Positions 25,487 to 33,206 of a stretch of 64,000 nt of DNA are shown in pieces; the first letter of the stretch is position 1; each line of letters starts with the position of its first letter. Below the pieces are notes generated by a model, which had not been told where the DNA came from, did not search any database, and worked only from the letters and a program-made list of their open reading frames with translations. Made by a program: the position numbers and the translations under genes. The DNA lies in contig JBJFCD010000167.1 of NCBI GenBank assembly GCA_051888795.1, positions 62,001-126,000 of the forward strand. The letters are read 5' to 3'. The stretch comes from MD308 sp051888795. Its GTDB lineage: Bacteria > Bacillota > Clostridia > Lachnospirales > Lachnospiraceae.

Positions 25487-26710
25487 ATGAAACAGGTAAA
25501 AGGTGGAGTTACAGCAGCAAAAGGATATGAGGCAGCAAGCACAGCGGCCGGAATCAAATATGTAGGAAGAACCGATATGGCTATGATTTACAGTCAGGTT
25601 CCATGTGTGACAGCAGGAACATTTACTACAAATGTGGTAAAAGCAGCACCTGTAAAATGGGATCAGCAAGTTGTATACAGTGAGGAAAAGTCTCAGGCAG
25701 TCATTGTGAATTCCGGTATTGCAAATGCCTGTACCGGAGAAGAAGGTTTTGGGTATTGCAAAGATACTGCCGAGGCAGCAGCAAAAGCGCTGCATATTTC
25801 AGCAGCAGGCGTATTGATTGGTTCCACAGGAGTTATCGGAAAGCAGATGCCAATTGAAAAACTGACGGCAGGAATTAAAGTGTTGGCAGAAAAAAAGAAC
25901 GATTCTCTTGAAAATGGTACAGAAGCAGCGAAGGCGATTATGACAACTGACACCTGTGAAAAAGAACTGGCTGTTGAGATAGAAATTGGTGGAAAGACAG
26001 TGACTATTGGCGGTATGGCAAAGGGATCCGGTATGATTCATCCAAATATGTGTACCATGCTTGCATTTATCACAACCGATGCCGTGATTGCAAAAGAGAC
26101 ACTTCAGAAAGCACTCAGCGAGGATGTAGGAGATACATATAATATGATTTCCGTAGATGGTGACACCTCTACAAATGATACAGTTCTCCTTTTGGCAAAC
26201 GGACTTGCAGAAAATCCAGAGATTATATATGGAAGCGAAGAATATAAAAGATTTTCAGAAGCATTACACACTATAAATAAATATCTTGCAAAAAAGATTG
26301 CAGGAGATGGAGAAGGAGCCACTGCACTATTTGAAGCAAAAGTTGTAAATTGCGAGAGTAAAGAACAGGCAAAAGTATTGGCAAAGGCAATTGTATGTTC
26401 CAACCTTACAAAAGCTGCAATTGCAGGGCACGATGCAAACTGGGGACGAATTCTTTGTGCAATGGGATATTCAGGCGCACAATTCGATCCCGAGAAAGTA
26501 GATTTGTTCTTTGAAAGCGCAGCAGGAAAAATTCAAATCATAGAGAAAGGAACAGCAGTCGATTACAGTGAAGAGAAAGCAACAAAGATTCTGTCAGAAT
26601 CAGAAGTGACAGCAATTGCAGATATCAAAATGGGAGAGTACGAGGCAACAGCATGGGGATGTGATCTGACCCACGGATATATAGACATCAATGCAGACTA
26701 TAGAAGTTAA
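25487..26710 (+). CDS. argJ: Bifunctional ornithine acetyltransferase/N-acetylglutamate synthase
   Basis: 407 residues. ArgJ cleaves itself before a threonine that becomes the nucleophile; here the site is GSGMIHPNMC-TMLAF (about residues 181-195), with Cys in place of the commoner Ala before the Thr. Oxyanion residues in GSTGVIGKQMP and the C-terminal NSF-like region DLTHGYIDINADYRS are present. It recycles the acetyl group from N-acetylornithine to glutamate, and the full-length form often also uses acetyl-CoA. Confidence 0.95.
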   Translation: MKQVKGGVTAAKGYEAASTAAGIKYVGRTDMAMIYSQVPCVTAGTFTTNVVKAAPVKWDQQVVYSEEKSQAVIVNSGIANACTGEEGFGYCKDTAEAAAKALHISAAGVLIGSTGVIGKQMPIEKLTAGIKVLAEKKNDSLENGTEAAKAIMTTDTCEKELAVEIEIGGKTVTIGGMAKGSGMIHPNMCTMLAFITTDAVIAKETLQKALSEDVGDTYNMISVDGDTSTNDTVLLLANGLAENPEIIYGSEEYKRFSEALHTINKYLAKKIAGDGEGATALFEAKVVNCESKEQAKVLAKAIVCSNLTKAAIAGHDANWGRILCAMGYSGAQFDPEKVDLFFESAAGKIQIIEKGTAVDYSEEKATKILSESEVTAIADIKMGEYEATAWGCDLTHGYIDINADYRS

Positions 26711-26791
26711 TTTAGGTACACGGGTTTTGTCAATTAGGTACACCACATTTTTAAGTTTGGGACGTAGACTTTTTGAAAAATACTACGTCCC
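26710..26791 (+). repeat. Direct repeat and stem-loop in the argJ-argB spacer
   Basis: An ATTAGGTACACC-like element occurs twice (about 26710-26721 and 26732-26743) with a 22-base period. It is followed by an inverted repeat GGGACGTAG (26759-26767)/CTACGTCCC (26783-26791) whose loop has T5 then A5. The piece differs in style from other spacers of this operon; it may be a mobile-element scar or an mRNA processing site. Confidence 0.55.
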
Positions 26792-26808
26792 CAGAAAGGG
26801 ATGTTGAG

Positions 26809-27708
26809 ATGAATAAGGATATGCAGAAGTATCTGGAGAAGGCGGAAGTGCTTATTGAGGCTTTACCGTATATTCAGCGGTTTAATCGAAGGATTATCGT
26901 AGTAAAATACGGTGGAAGTGCTATGGTAGATGAAGAGTTGAAAAAACAGGTGATCCAGGATGTTACGCTTTTAAAGCTTGTCGGATTTAAGCCGATTATT
27001 GTACACGGAGGAGGAAAGGAAATCAGCCGATGGGTAGAAAAGGTCGGTATGGAACCGCATTTTGTAAATGGTCTTCGTGTAACAGATGAAGAAACAATGG
27101 AACTCGCAGAGATGGTGCTTGGAAAAGTAAACAAAGGGCTGGTCCAGCTGATAGAAAGTCTGGGGGTTCGTGCAATTGGGGTAAGTGGAAAAGATGGAAA
27201 GCTTTTGTCTGTTAACAAAAAACTTACTGATGGGAAAGATATTGGTTTTGTCGGGGATGTGAAAAATGTCAATGCAAGTATCCTTTATGATCTTTTGGAA
27301 AAAGATTTTCTTCCCGTTGTATGTCCGGTAGGTCTGGATGATGATTTTAATACTTACAATATAAATGCGGATGATGCTGCATGTGCAATTGCAAGATCAA
27401 TGCGGGCAGAAAAGCTGGCATTTCTTACGGATATTGAAGGAGTCTATAAAGATCCAAAGGATCCGGACACTTTGATTTCTGAGCTGAAAGTGTCTGAAGC
27501 AAGAGCGCTGATGAATGAAGGGTATATTGGCGGAGGGATGCTTCCTAAACTGCATAATTGTATTGATGCAATAGAACATGGTGTATCTAGAGTGCATATT
27601 CTTGACGGAAGAATTCCACATTGTCTTTTGCTGGAAATATTTACGAATAGAGGAATAGGTACTGCTATATTAAACGATAGCGAGCCGAGATACTATATGA
27701 ATGAGTAA
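26809..27708 (+). CDS. argB: Acetylglutamate kinase
   Basis: 299 residues from the ATG at 26809; GAAAGGG stands upstream. Amino-acid-kinase fold: VVKYGGSAM (nucleotide Lys), IIVHGGGKEISRWVEKVG (glutamate site), NINADDAACAIARSM and LTDIEGVYKD. It phosphorylates N-acetylglutamate. The N-terminal helix (YLEKAEVLIEALPYIQRFNRR) is of the kind that forms the arginine-inhibited hexamer, so feedback inhibition is likely. Confidence 0.95.
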   Translation: MNKDMQKYLEKAEVLIEALPYIQRFNRRIIVVKYGGSAMVDEELKKQVIQDVTLLKLVGFKPIIVHGGGKEISRWVEKVGMEPHFVNGLRVTDEETMELAEMVLGKVNKGLVQLIESLGVRAIGVSGKDGKLLSVNKKLTDGKDIGFVGDVKNVNASILYDLLEKDFLPVVCPVGLDDDFNTYNINADDAACAIARSMRAEKLAFLTDIEGVYKDPKDPDTLISELKVSEARALMNEGYIGGGMLPKLHNCIDAIEHGVSRVHILDGRIPHCLLLEIFTNRGIGTAILNDSEPRYYMNE

Positions 27709-27772
27709 ATGAAATCTGAGAATAAAGAAAATGTAGAAAATGAAGAAAACGAAAAGACAGAGGGTGATGGCA

Positions 27773-28957
27773 ATGACAGAAAATAAATATATGCAGGAAA
27801 CGAAAGAAGGTCTGGTGCATACTTACAATCCATTCCCGGTCGTATTTGAACGGGGAGAAGGGGTTTATCTTTATGATACAGAAGGAAGAAAATATCTGGA
27901 TTTCGCAGCAGGTTATGCAGTATCTTCGCTTGGATATGGAAATCAGGAACTGAATGATGCACTGAAAATACAGATTGATAAGCTGATCCATGTTTCTAAT
28001 CTTTATTATCATACTGAATGCGGAAAAGCAGCAACAGCGTTAAAAAGAGTATCAGGGATGGACAGAGTTTTCTTTACTAATAGCGGGGGAGAAGCTGTAG
28101 AAGGGGCTCTTAAGGCGGCGAGGAAGTATGCATATAAAAAAGGAACCGGACGATATGAGTTTATTGCTATGCAGGAATCGTTTCACGGAAGAGGTTTTGG
28201 TGCTGTGTCTGTGACAGGGCATGACGCATACAGAAAACCGTTTGAGCCATTGCTTTCTGGAGTTTCTTTTGCGGAATATAATAATCTGGATAGCGTGAAG
28301 AAGCTTGTTACAGGTAAAACATGTGCAATTATTCTGGAACCGCTGCAGGGTGAAGGTGGAATCAATCTGGCAACAAAGGAATTTATGCAAGGAATCAGAA
28401 AAATCTGTGACGAAGAGGGCATTCTGATGATCTGTGATGAAGTACAGTGTGGTATGGGACGTACGGGAGAAATGTTTGCCTGGCAAAGTTACGGGGTAAG
28501 GCCGGATATTTTGACGATGGCAAAAGCAATTGGAAATGGAATTCCTGTGGGGGCATTTGCTATGACAGAGGATGTGGCAGAGTATTCTCTGGAACCGGGA
28601 GATCACGGAACCACTTATGGCGGAAATCCTCTGGCCTGTACAGCAGTAAGTAAGATAGTAGAAATTTTTGAAAAAGAAAAAATAGTCCAGCATGTTCAGC
28701 AAGTAGGCATATATCTTTCTGAAAAGCTTGATGAGCTTGTTGAAGAAAATGAATTTTGTCTGAAAAGAAAAGGAACCGGACTGATGCAGGGGATCCAGAT
28801 AACAAAAAATACCGGGGAAATTACAAACAGAGCGCTGAAGGAAGGGCTTCTTATCATCGGGGCAGGAACAGATGTGATCCGTTTTGTGCCGCCGCTCATT
28901 ATTGAAAAAGAGCATGTGGATAAGATGATTTCCGTGCTGAAAAAAATATTAAAATAG
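27773..28957 (+). CDS. argD: Acetylornithine aminotransferase
   Basis: 394 residues from the ATG at 27773, nine bases after AGAGG; ATGs at 27740 and 27767 are less well placed. Class III PLP aminotransferase: NSGGEAVEGALKAARKY, SFHGRGFGAVSVTG, ICDEVQCGMGRTGEMFAWQ and the PLP lysine in ILTMAKAIGNG. Converts N-acetylglutamate semialdehyde to N-acetylornithine. Last pathway gene of the operon; argF and argH are not here. Confidence 0.93.
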   Translation: MTENKYMQETKEGLVHTYNPFPVVFERGEGVYLYDTEGRKYLDFAAGYAVSSLGYGNQELNDALKIQIDKLIHVSNLYYHTECGKAATALKRVSGMDRVFFTNSGGEAVEGALKAARKYAYKKGTGRYEFIAMQESFHGRGFGAVSVTGHDAYRKPFEPLLSGVSFAEYNNLDSVKKLVTGKTCAIILEPLQGEGGINLATKEFMQGIRKICDEEGILMICDEVQCGMGRTGEMFAWQSYGVRPDILTMAKAIGNGIPVGAFAMTEDVAEYSLEPGDHGTTYGGNPLACTAVSKIVEIFEKEKIVQHVQQVGIYLSEKLDELVEENEFCLKRKGTGLMQGIQITKNTGEITNRALKEGLLIIGAGTDVIRFVPPLIIEKEHVDKMISVLKKILK

Positions 28958-28982
28958 TAACCGTTTGAGAAAGAAAACATTT

Positions 28983-29014
28983 TTGACATAGAAAAACCAG
29001 TTATTGGATATACT
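28983..29014 (+). promoter_or_regulatory. Candidate promoter for the DMT transporter gene
   Basis: Perfect TTGACA at 28983-28988. The -10 is less sure: GATATA (18-base spacer) or TATACT at 29009-29014 (20-base spacer). Confidence 0.4.
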
Positions 29015-29039
29015 ATCAGCAAACAGGAGGTATATGAAA

Positions 29040-29471
29040 ATGACTGGTTTTTTGATCGCGCTGCTTTCGGGAGCGCTCATGAGTGTGCAGGGAGTATTCA
29101 ATACACAGGTGACGAAGACAACGGGAATGTGGGTAAGTAATGGATGGGTTCAGTTCAGTGCGTTTATACTTTGCCTTGTGGCGTGGTTCTTTGCAGGACG
29201 CGACAGTATTGGTGCGCTTGCAAAGGTAGAACCGAAATATGTGCTTCTCGGAGGTGTAATAGGAGCAGGCATTACCTGGACAGTCATAAAAAGTATGGAG
29301 CAGCTCGGACCGGCAAAGGCAGCTTTGATAATTGTTATTTCTCAGCTTATTGTGGCATATTTAATTGAGCTTGCGGGACTTTTCGGAGTGGAAAAAGAAC
29401 CACTGGAATGGAGAAAAGTAATCGGGATGGGGATTGCTCTTGTTGGAGTTGCAATTTTTCAGTGGAAATAG
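29040..29471 (+). CDS. DMT family transporter, DUF606 (YdcZ) type
   Basis: 143 residues from the ATG at 29040, eight bases after AGGAGGT (the ATG at 29034 is too close). Four to five membrane helices: FLIALLSGALMSVQGVFNTQV, WVQFSAFILCLVAWFFAG, VLLGGVIGAGITWTVIKSM, AALIIVISQLIVAYLIE and WRKVIGMGIALVGVAIF. This is the half-size DMT group, which works as dimers; its cargo is unknown. It may export an amino acid given its place after argD, but it has its own promoter candidate. Confidence 0.8.
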   Translation: MTGFLIALLSGALMSVQGVFNTQVTKTTGMWVSNGWVQFSAFILCLVAWFFAGRDSIGALAKVEPKYVLLGGVIGAGITWTVIKSMEQLGPAKAALIIVISQLIVAYLIELAGLFGVEKEPLEWRKVIGMGIALVGVAIFQWK

Positions 29472-29536
29472 TAAAATAGATTTGTCTAGGCATAAAGAGG
29501 GGTATTTACAATCTGTGAGTTGTAAAGGAGGATTTT

Positions 29537-30139
29537 ATGCATAGATCAAATAAAATAAAATGTGTGATTTTCTGTGTGGTTTTGCTTGTTTTTGCCGGAA
29601 GTGCAGGAGGCTGCAAAAGTGAGGAAGAAAAAGCACAGCAGTTTACCAGTGTTGATATGATTCCGGAAGAAGAAAAAAATGAGGAGATATCTTCTTCAGA
29701 CGAGGAAGGTGTTATCTATGTGGATGTATGTGGACAGGTCAATGCTCCGGGAGTGTATGAGCTTTCAGAAGACAGCCGGGTCTTTGAGGCTATAGAAAAA
29801 GCCGGAGGAATGACAGAAAAAGCAGCTGTATCATCTTTAAATCAGGCGGAAAAGCTTTGTGACGGGCAGCAGATTTATGTGCCTTCCAGGGAAGAGGTAC
29901 AAAATACGGCTGATGATAGAGGAAGTGCGCCACAACAGCAGCAGACAGGCAAGATCAATATCAATACTGCGACAAAGGAAGAACTTATGACTTTAAACGG
30001 TATTGGTGAGGCAAAGGCGGAAGCAATCATCAGGTATCGGAGTGAGCAGGGAAAATTTCACACGATTGAAGATATTAAAAAAATCGAAGGAATCAAAGAC
30101 GGGGTATTTAATAAGGTGAAAGACCAGATTACGGTCTGA
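29537..30139 (+). CDS. comEA: ComEA family lipoprotein, SLBB plus helix-hairpin-helix DNA-binding protein
   Basis: 200 residues. Lipobox AGGC (Cys26), an acidic linker, an SLBB domain (VIYVDVCGQVNAPGVYELSEDSRVFEAIEKAGG, about 58-115), a Q-rich hinge and a C-terminal pair of HhH motifs (INTATKEELMTLNGIGEAKAEAIIRYR...IEDIKKIEGIKDGVFNKVKDQI). It holds incoming DNA at the cell surface for ComEC. Membrane attachment is by lipid rather than the usual helix. A stem TTTACAA/TTGTAAA (29505-29511, 29520-29526) abuts the AAAGGAGGA ribosome site. Confidence 0.9.
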   Translation: MHRSNKIKCVIFCVVLLVFAGSAGGCKSEEEKAQQFTSVDMIPEEEKNEEISSSDEEGVIYVDVCGQVNAPGVYELSEDSRVFEAIEKAGGMTEKAAVSSLNQAEKLCDGQQIYVPSREEVQNTADDRGSAPQQQQTGKININTATKEELMTLNGIGEAKAEAIIRYRSEQGKFHTIEDIKKIEGIKDGVFNKVKDQITV

Positions 30140-30152
30140 CAAGGAGTGTATT

Positions 30153-30842
30153 ATGAATAAACGAGTACTGGTTGTTGATGATGAAAAATTAATAGTCAAA
30201 GGCATCCGTTTCAGTCTGGAACAGGACGGAATGGAGGTAGATGCTGCATATGATGGCGAAGAGGCGCTGAAGCTTGCCAGAGAAAACAGTTATGATATGA
30301 TTTTACTGGATGTGATGCTGCCAAAGAGAGATGGATTTGAGGTGTGCCAGCATATCCGTGAGTTTTCAGATGTCCCGATTATTATGTTGACAGCCAGAGG
30401 AGATGATATGGATAAGATTCTTGGTCTTGAATATGGGGCAGACGATTACATCACAAAACCTTTTAACATATTGGAAGTAAAAGCAAGAATCAAAGCAATC
30501 ATGAGGCGTGTAAGTAAAAAGAACAGCGAACAGTCAGAGGGGAATATTATCAGAAAAGGTGATATGGAGATTAATTGTGAAAGCCGAAGGGTTACGATCG
30601 GAGAAAAAGAAGTGAATCTGACAGCTAAGGAATTTGATCTTCTGGAGCTTCTGGCGATGAATCCCAATAAAGTTTACAGTCGGGAGAATCTTCTGAATAT
30701 CGTATGGGGATACGAATATCCGGGTGATGCAAGAACTGTTGATGTACATATCAGACGCCTCAGAGAGAAGATTGAAGTAAATCCAAGCGATCCGAAATAC
30801 GTGTATACGAAGTGGGGAGTTGGTTATTATTTTAGGGGTTAA
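30153..30842 (+). CDS. OmpR/PhoB family response regulator
   Basis: 229 residues. Receiver domain with acidic pair VVDDEK, phosphoacceptor Asp in ILLDVMLPKRDG (about 52), LTARGDD and the TKPF lysine; C-terminal winged helix with RRVTIGEKEVNLTAKEFDLLELL and DVHIRRLREKIE. It follows comEA by 13 bases with an AAGGAG site and overlaps the kinase gene. Its targets are unknown; its position between comEA and comEC suggests it senses the surface and controls the genes around it. Confidence 0.94.
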   Translation: MNKRVLVVDDEKLIVKGIRFSLEQDGMEVDAAYDGEEALKLARENSYDMILLDVMLPKRDGFEVCQHIREFSDVPIIMLTARGDDMDKILGLEYGADDYITKPFNILEVKARIKAIMRRVSKKNSEQSEGNIIRKGDMEINCESRRVTIGEKEVNLTAKEFDLLELLAMNPNKVYSRENLLNIVWGYEYPGDARTVDVHIRRLREKIEVNPSDPKYVYTKWGVGYYFRG

Positions 30843-32265
30843 AAAGTATTTTAAAGTTAAGATTTTTCAGAGTCTCCGTTTTCGAATTGCTGTTTTAGTA
30901 ATCATTGCCGGGATAGTACCGGCGATGATCATGAAAACGGTGATTCTGAAAAGCTATGAAAAGCAGACGGTAGATACTCGTACTGCCGATATTCAGAATC
31001 AGTGCACAATTCTTTGTAACCAGCTTAGTGCGGTCAATTACCAACAAGGGGTTACATCTGATATTATCAAATCAGAGCTTACTCAACTGTCAAATATTTA
31101 TAATGGGCGTGTAATGGTTATCGATAAAGATTATCATATCGTGGAAGATACATATGATATGGACGAAGGGAAGACTATCATATCAGAAGATGTTATTTTG
31201 TGTTTCCGAGGCGAAGGGACAAGCCATTACGATGCTGAAAACAGGTATATCGAAGTGACATCACCTATTTTAGATAATGATAAGAAAGAGGTGAATGGGG
31301 TCGTCCTCGTCAGTGTATCCACAGATAATATATCGGATAATCTGATTGTGATTTCAGGTAAAGCGGATCTTGTCCTGGCAGTATCAGGTCTTCTTATCGT
31401 TCTTTTGGCAATCATAAGCGGGATGATCATGGTCCGCCCATTTCAGAGGATAACAAGAGCAATAGGCGCTGTTACAGAAGGATATGAGGATGATTATCTA
31501 AAAGAATATTCGTATACAGAGACAAGGCTCTTATCGGAAGCTTTCAATAAGATGCTGGGAAGAATGAAAACGTTAGATGAATCGAAAAATCAGTTTGTAT
31601 CTAACGTGTCTCATGAACTGAAAACCCCACTTACATCAATGAAAGTCCTCTCGGATTCTCTTTTGGCTCAAGAGGATGTGCCAAATGAGCTATATAAGGA
31701 ATTTATGAGTGATCTGTCAGAAGAAATCGATAGGGAGAATAAGATCATCAATGATCTTCTTGCACTTACCAGACTTGAAAAGAATGCCAAAACCATGAAT
31801 ATTACTAACGAGAATATTAATATGCTTGTTGAACGTATTCTAAAACGTCTTCGTCCGATTGCGGCAACAAGAAATATTGAAGTTATTTTTGAAAGTTTTC
31901 GTCCTGTGAATGCAGAGGTTGATGAAGTGAAGCTTTCGCTTGCAATATCGAATCTGGTGGAAAACGCAATTAAGTATAACAAAGAGAACGGATGGATCCA
32001 TGTTTCACTCAATGCAGACCACAAATCGTTTTACATGGAGGTGGCCGATTCCGGTGTGGGAATTTCTAAAGAAGATCTGGGTCATATATTTGAGCGTTTT
32101 TATCGTGTAGACAAGTCCCATTCCAGAGATACCGGAGGAACGGGACTGGGACTGGCAATTGCAAGAAGTGCGATTGTCATGCACCGGGGTGCAATTAAGG
32201 TATACAGCCAGCCCGGAGAGGGAACGACATTTACGGTTCGAATACCTCTGACATACGTGGTATAA
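30820..32265 (+). CDS. Membrane sensor histidine kinase
   Basis: 481 residues if begun at the TTG at 30820, inside the response-regulator gene (23-base overlap); no better-placed ATG or GTG exists before the first helix. Layout: helix about 21-45, an extracellular double-PAS/Cache-like domain (YHIVEDTYDMDEGKTIIS), helix about 188-210, HAMP, HisKA with phospho-His in VSHELKTPLTS (about 265), then HATPase with NLVENAIKYN, DSGVGI and GGTGLGLAIA. Translation is likely coupled to its partner. The ligand is unknown. Confidence 0.92.
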   Translation: MVIILGVKKYFKVKIFQSLRFRIAVLVIIAGIVPAMIMKTVILKSYEKQTVDTRTADIQNQCTILCNQLSAVNYQQGVTSDIIKSELTQLSNIYNGRVMVIDKDYHIVEDTYDMDEGKTIISEDVILCFRGEGTSHYDAENRYIEVTSPILDNDKKEVNGVVLVSVSTDNISDNLIVISGKADLVLAVSGLLIVLLAIISGMIMVRPFQRITRAIGAVTEGYEDDYLKEYSYTETRLLSEAFNKMLGRMKTLDESKNQFVSNVSHELKTPLTSMKVLSDSLLAQEDVPNELYKEFMSDLSEEIDRENKIINDLLALTRLEKNAKTMNITNENINMLVERILKRLRPIAATRNIEVIFESFRPVNAEVDEVKLSLAISNLVENAIKYNKENGWIHVSLNADHKSFYMEVADSGVGISKEDLGHIFERFYRVDKSHSRDTGGTGLGLAIARSAIVMHRGAIKVYSQPGEGTTFTVRIPLTYVV

Positions 32266-32282
32266 AGAAAGGAGAGACGGGA

Positions 32283-33206
32283 GTGAAAGAAAACAGAGTA
32301 TTTTGTATGCTTTTGTGCGTGCTTCTCCTGACAGGATGTGCGAGAGGAAAAGTACCTGAAGGAAGTACAGATTATATTTATTATGTTAATACGGAAGGGA
32401 CTGGGCTTGTAAAAGAAGAATATACCATAGAGGGTGAGAGCCTGAAAGAGAAAATTGAGAATGTGCTCAGCGATCTTCAGAAAGAGACCGATTCGATTGA
32501 TTATAAAAGTGCCTATCCCCAAAATGTTTCAGTTAAAGGATGGGAGTTAAATGATTCTGATCTGGAAATAGATTTTGGGGCAACATATAAAAAAATGAAC
32601 ACCACAGAAGAACTGTTGTTAAGGGCAGCTACAGTACAGTCTTTAGTGCAGATTTCCGGCGTTGATTATGTCAGATTTACTATTGAAGGAAAACCTCTTA
32701 AGGATGCTGACAATAATGAGATCGGATATATGAGCAGAGAAAAATTTGTCGATAATACCGGAAATTCTCTTCATTCATATCAGGACGGAAATCTCAGGCT
32801 GTTTTTTGCGAATAAAAAAGGTGATAAGCTGGTTGAAGAAGAAGTTAGTGTCCGCTATAACAGCAATATGTCAGTGGAAAAACTGATTGTGGAGCAGTTA
32901 CTGAAGGGTCCTTCAGTTGATGGGGCATATCCTACGATCCCTCCGGGAACAAAGATTCTTGGTGTGGCAGTCAGAGATGGGATTTGTTATGTAAATTTTG
33001 ATGAGGGATTTTTGAACACAGCTTATAATGTCACTCCTCAGGTGACGATTTATTCAGTAGTAAACTCAATTGTTGAAGGAGGACTTGCGAGTCAGGTTCA
33101 GATTCTTGTAAATGGTGAGGTAAATGCGAAGTATCACGGAAGTATCAGTCTGGAAAAGCCATTTGAGAGAAATCTGGAGATTATAGAAAAAAAGGAGAAA
33201 GATTGA
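32283..33206 (+). CDS. GerMN-domain lipoprotein
   Basis: 307 residues, GTG start behind AAAGGAGAGACGGGA. Lipobox LTGC (Cys19), then two GerMN-like domains; the second contains EKLIVEQLLKGPSVDGAYPTIPPGTKILGVAVRDGICYVNFDEGF, the clearest part. In Bacillus GerM serves sporulation and germination, and LpqB pairs such a domain with a histidine kinase. Standing directly after the kinase gene, it may tune that sensor; this is inference. Confidence 0.85.
   Translation: MKENRVFCMLLCVLLLTGCARGKVPEGSTDYIYYVNTEGTGLVKEEYTIEGESLKEKIENVLSDLQKETDSIDYKSAYPQNVSVKGWELNDSDLEIDFGATYKKMNTTEELLLRAATVQSLVQISGVDYVRFTIEGKPLKDADNNEIGYMSREKFVDNTGNSLHSYQDGNLRLFFANKKGDKLVEEEVSVRYNSNMSVEKLIVEQLLKGPSVDGAYPTIPPGTKILGVAVRDGICYVNFDEGFLNTAYNVTPQVTIYSVVNSIVEGGLASQVQILVNGEVNAKYHGSISLEKPFERNLEIIEKKEKD

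Noticed and set aside
28052..28915. 287-codon minus-strand frame within argD
   Set aside because: Cysteine/serine/histidine-rich low-sense translation opposite a well-conserved aminotransferase; no ribosome site.
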